Assembly (NCBI RefSeq): GCF_001050155.1 | Contig: NZ_LFVY01000004.1 | Span: 1 to 64,000, forward strand | Direction of reading: 5' to 3' | Source of the DNA: Nitratireductor soli | Lineage (GTDB): Bacteria > Pseudomonadota > Alphaproteobacteria > Rhizobiales > Rhizobiaceae | DNA length: 64,000 nt | Shown here: piece by piece, positions 61,415-64,000 of the stretch | Numbering within the stretch: position 1 is the stretch's first letter | How the letters are laid out: every line of letters begins with the position of its first letter | Translations under genes and position numbers: made by a program | Notes under the pieces: generated by a model | Databases searched by the model: none | What the model was told of the DNA's origin: nothing | Seen by the model: the letters and a program-made list of their open reading frames with translations, nothing else

Positions 61415-62686
61415 CTAGCCGTTCTCGGCGCGTGATGGCAGCTTTTGCTCGAATCCCTGGACCGGGGCAGGCGAGGCTGCCGTGATCGCCGCAATCGCGG
61501 CTGCGAGGAGGTTTGCTGCGACGCTGATGAGGATCGGCAGCGTATAGCTTCGGCTGATGTCGAAGATGAAGCCGGCGGCGCTTGGGCCAACCAGCGTCCC
61601 GAATGCCACGCTGGTGTAGAGGATGCCGATGATGCCGCTGACATTGCGTGCGCCGAAGCGTCCCATGACCACGGCCGGCAAAATCGCCACCCAGCCGCCG
61701 TAGAAGAGGCCGAACAGAAGGGCGAAGAGGCCCAGCGACCAGAAGCCGGTAGCAACGGCCCAGATTGCTAGCGATGCGGCCATGCCGAAGAACATCGCCA
61801 GGAGAAAGGATTGGCGCCCCATGCGATCGGCGAGGCCGCCGAGGACAAACCGGCCGACCGTGCTGCCGACGCCGATCGCCGCGAGCAGGAGAACGGCCGA
61901 ATACTGATCGAGCCCGTGATTCAGTGCGTATGGCACCAGATGGACGAACGGCACGAAAACGCCGAAAGAGGAGATCAGGCAAGCGGCGTAAAGGCCGATG
62001 AACTGTGGCGACCGAACCGCCTCGCCGACCGACGCCCCGGCCCGGACCGCAACCGGCTCATTGGCGTCCAGCGGGTCGCCGTCGGGGCTCGTTCCCTTCT
62101 CGCGCGGATCGCTGGATATGAACAGCGACGCGCCCACGCCGATCAGCGTGGCAAGGCCACCCAGGGCCAGGTATGCGTTTCGCCAGCCCAGGGCGTCGAT
62201 CAGCCATGAGGCAAGCGAGGGCATCACCATCGTTCCCACGCCAATGCCGCTGACCGCGAGGCCGGATGCGAGGCCTCGCCGTTTCACGAACCAGTGTTGA
62301 ACGGCGCCGATGGCCGGGACGTAGGCGCAGCCCACTCCGAGGCCGACGCCAAGGCCGTAGGCCATGTAGACCTCCAGGATCGAGCGCGCCATGCCGGCCA
62401 GCGCAAGGCCGGCCCCCACCAGCAGCATTCCGAGAATGGCCAGGCGGCGTGCGCCCCAGCGGTCGGCGAGCGGCCCGCTGATGACGCCAAGTCCGAAGTA
62501 CAGGAACCCGGCAAGAGAGAAGACGAGCGACACCGACCCGCGGGAAGCACCGAACTCCTGTTGCAGCGCTTCGACGAACGCGCTGAACGTGTAGGCGCTG
62601 CCGAAGCCGACGAAGGTGATGGCGAAGGCGGACATGACGACGACCCAGCCATAGAACAGGCGCTGGGTGGATGAGGCGCAATCCAT
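61415..62686 (-). CDS. MFS transporter (oxalate/formate-antiporter-like)
   Basis: A 423-residue membrane protein with twelve predicted helices. Family features: FYGWVVVMSAFAITFVGFGSAYTF at the start, PLADRWGARRLAILG (loop 2-3 motif) and GLADRMGRQSFL (loop 8-9). The frame extends to 62794, but ATG 62686, 1 nt after the amidase stop, gives the standard N-terminus and suggests coupling. The substrate may be a carboxylate released by the upstream amidase, an inference from linkage. Confidence 0.88.
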   Translation of the reverse strand: MDCASSTQRLFYGWVVVMSAFAITFVGFGSAYTFSAFVEALQQEFGASRGSVSLVFSLAGFLYFGLGVISGPLADRWGARRLAILGMLLVGAGLALAGMARSILEVYMAYGLGVGLGVGCAYVPAIGAVQHWFVKRRGLASGLAVSGIGVGTMVMPSLASWLIDALGWRNAYLALGGLATLIGVGASLFISSDPREKGTSPDGDPLDANEPVAVRAGASVGEAVRSPQFIGLYAACLISSFGVFVPFVHLVPYALNHGLDQYSAVLLLAAIGVGSTVGRFVLGGLADRMGRQSFLLAMFFGMAASLAIWAVATGFWSLGLFALLFGLFYGGWVAILPAVVMGRFGARNVSGIIGILYTSVAFGTLVGPSAAGFIFDISRSYTLPILISVAANLLAAAIAAITAASPAPVQGFEQKLPSRAENG

Positions 62687-62687
62687 A

Positions 62688-64000
62688 TCATGCCACCGGA
62701 TGGTGGCGGTGCCAGTTCGAGACGCTCTGGAAGGCCGCGCCGGCACGAAGCAGCGACGTTTCGCCCAGGTGAGCGGCGGCGAGCTGGAAGCCAATCGGCA
62801 TGCAGCCGCTGGTAAAGCCGCCGGGCAGTGTGATCGTCGGATGCCCGGACATGTCGAAAGGGCAGGTGTAGCGTTGCAGCATCGCTATGAGTTCCGGCTG
62901 TTCGCCAAGCGTCCGGATCGTCTCGAGCGTCGGCGTCGCGAACGGCTGAACCGGCGTCAGCAGCAGATCGATCGAACCGAACAACGCCTCCACATGGCCG
63001 CGGAACACCATGCGCCGCAGCAGGATTTCCTGATACTGCGTGCCCGAGACCGCATGCCCGGCCTCGATCACCGAAGCGAGCACGCTGCCATAATGCTCCT
63101 TCTGCGCGGGATAGGTGCTTTTGTGCGCAACGGCAGCTTCAACCGCGCAGTTGGTGGTCCAGTCCGCGACGGTTTGAGCGACATCCGGGAACGTGACCTC
63201 GACGATCTCGGCGCCAAGTTCGCGGAAGGTCGCCAGAGCACCGTCAAGGACTGCGTGTGTGGCGGGGTCGACGCCGTCGCTGTTCCAGGCCACGTCGATA
63301 CCGATGCGCAGACCCCGCGCGCCGCCCTTGATCGACATCAGGTAGTTGGGCACGGGATCACGCAACGCCGTCGGATCGCCCGGGTCGCTGCCGGCAATCA
63401 CACCGAGCATGGCGCCGGCGTCCTTCGCGCTGCGGGTCATCACTCCGACATGGTCCAGCGACGCGGCAAGTTCGCACACGCCGTGGCGACTGACCCGGCC
63501 CCAGGTGGGCTTCAGCCCCGTCAGGCCATTGGCCGCCGACGGCCAGCGGATGGAGCCGCCCGTATCGGAAGCGATCGCGCCGTAGCAAAGCCCTGCCGCC
63601 GTTGCAACGCCCGAACCGCTGGATGAAATGCCGGTCCAATAATCGCCATTCCAGGGATTGCGCGGCGGCGTCGCGGACGGATGATGGTCGGAATAAGCGC
63701 CCTCGCTGAGTTGCAGTTTGCCCAGCAGGACGGCGCCCGCTTCTTTCAGGCGCCGAACGATTGTCGCGTCCTCGGTCGCCACGCCGTCACGGTGGAACGC
63801 CATGCCGGCGCCGGTCGCAAAGCCCTTGATCCGGCACAGATCCTTGACCGCTATGGGGACCCCGTGCAGTGGGCCGTGGCAACGACCTTCGGCGATATCC
63901 ACGTCCGCCGCTTCGGCTTGGGCGAGGGCAGCATCGGTCATCACCAGGGTGTAGCTATGCAGGGTGCTATCCAGCGAGGCGATCCTTTCAAGCTGGGCGC
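62688..64000 (-). CDS. Amidase (amidase-signature family), N-terminus beyond the window
   Basis: About 437 codons are visible; the reading frame continues through 64000 with QLERIASLDSTLHSYTLV, a typical amidase N-terminal region, so the gene is cut by the window edge. The Ser-cisSer-Lys triad is visible: Lys in GVPIAVKDL, Ser in TGISSSGSG and Ser in DTGGSIRWPS. GLTGLKPTWGRVSRHGV follows. It hydrolyses an amide to acid and ammonia; the substrate is unknown. It is coupled to the MFS gene downstream. Confidence 0.92.
   Translation of the reverse strand, partial: AQLERIASLDSTLHSYTLVMTDAALAQAEAADVDIAEGRCHGPLHGVPIAVKDLCRIKGFATGAGMAFHRDGVATEDATIVRRLKEAGAVLLGKLQLSEGAYSDHHPSATPPRNPWNGDYWTGISSSGSGVATAAGLCYGAIASDTGGSIRWPSAANGLTGLKPTWGRVSRHGVCELAASLDHVGVMTRSAKDAGAMLGVIAGSDPGDPTALRDPVPNYLMSIKGGARGLRIGIDVAWNSDGVDPATHAVLDGALATFRELGAEIVEVTFPDVAQTVADWTTNCAVEAAVAHKSTYPAQKEHYGSVLASVIEAGHAVSGTQYQEILLRRMVFRGHVEALFGSIDLLLTPVQPFATPTLETIRTLGEQPELIAMLQRYTCPFDMSGHPTITLPGGFTSGCMPIGFQLAAAHLGETSLLRAGAAFQSVSNWHRHHPVA

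Overview
The window is high-GC DNA of an alphaproteobacterium, most likely a Hyphomicrobiales (Rhizobiales) member of the Mesorhizobium/Phyllobacteriaceae type. This is an inference from the gene content (rhizopine moc genes with an RpiR-controlled iol operon, napEDABC, a MalK-type sugar operon, TctABC), from the palindromic intergenic repeats at 42955-43050 and 60370-60483, and from uniform codon use. Genes are dense, with many 4-nt ATGA stop/start overlaps. I found no rRNA, tRNA, CRISPR array or intact insertion sequence.

Layout. (1) 1-47: first codons of a leftward gene, possibly trpB. (2) 249-7021: AraC regulator, FGGY sugar kinase, RbsB/RbsA/RbsC-type sugar ABC transporter and a GntR/UTRA regulator; a 21-bp-period direct repeat lies in front of the kinase. 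(3) 7042-9924: opgC and opgG, periplasmic glucan genes. (4) 10318-20016: a denitrification/NO block with nirK, nnrS, napEDABC, pseudoazurin, an NnrR-type regulator, a DUF1858 protein, a group III truncated haemoglobin and an NsrR-like Rrf2 regulator. Three copies of the 14-bp motif TTGTK-N4-CGCAA sit in front of nirK, between pseudoazurin and nnrR, and between DUF1858 and the haemoglobin. The block ends at a broken ccoN-like remnant (20033-20271), which looks like a rearrangement breakpoint. (5) 20265-31728: a sugar-acid locus. The leftward operon encodes a DapA-family lyase, an enolase-superfamily dehydratase, a four-gene ABC importer, an NAD-dependent epimerase/dehydrogenase, an IclR-lactonase fusion and an SDR; dgoK and dgoA diverge from it. 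Together they can run a De Ley-Doudoroff type route from sugar to lactone, acid, KDG(al), KDPG(al), pyruvate and GAP.

(6) 31975-37242: a BigR/SqrR-type sulfide regulator, the remains of a sulfide:quinone reductase gene, a DUF2892 membrane protein and an RND efflux pair. (7) 37968-42772: a tripartite tricarboxylate transporter (TctCBA), LysR, and an orphan PxpA/YcsF 5-oxoprolinase subunit. (8) 43259-61347: the largest functional unit. mocD-mocE-mocF (desaturase-like oxygenase, Rieske ferredoxin, ferredoxin reductase) run left; LacI, a MocC-like isomerase, a MocB-type importer, an SDR and IolG run right; a MocA-like dehydrogenase, RpiR/IolR and iolC-DUF2090, iolD, iolE, a DUF3329 protein and iolB follow. 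This reads as rhizopine (O-methyl-scyllo-inosamine) demethylation feeding inositol catabolism. A LacI-type operator and two IolR-like GGAA-N6-TTCC sites are visible. (9) 61415-64000: an MFS transporter and an amidase cut by the window end.

Product names come from motif recognition by eye; no database search was run. Substrates of the transporters and dehydrogenases are inferred from neighbours.
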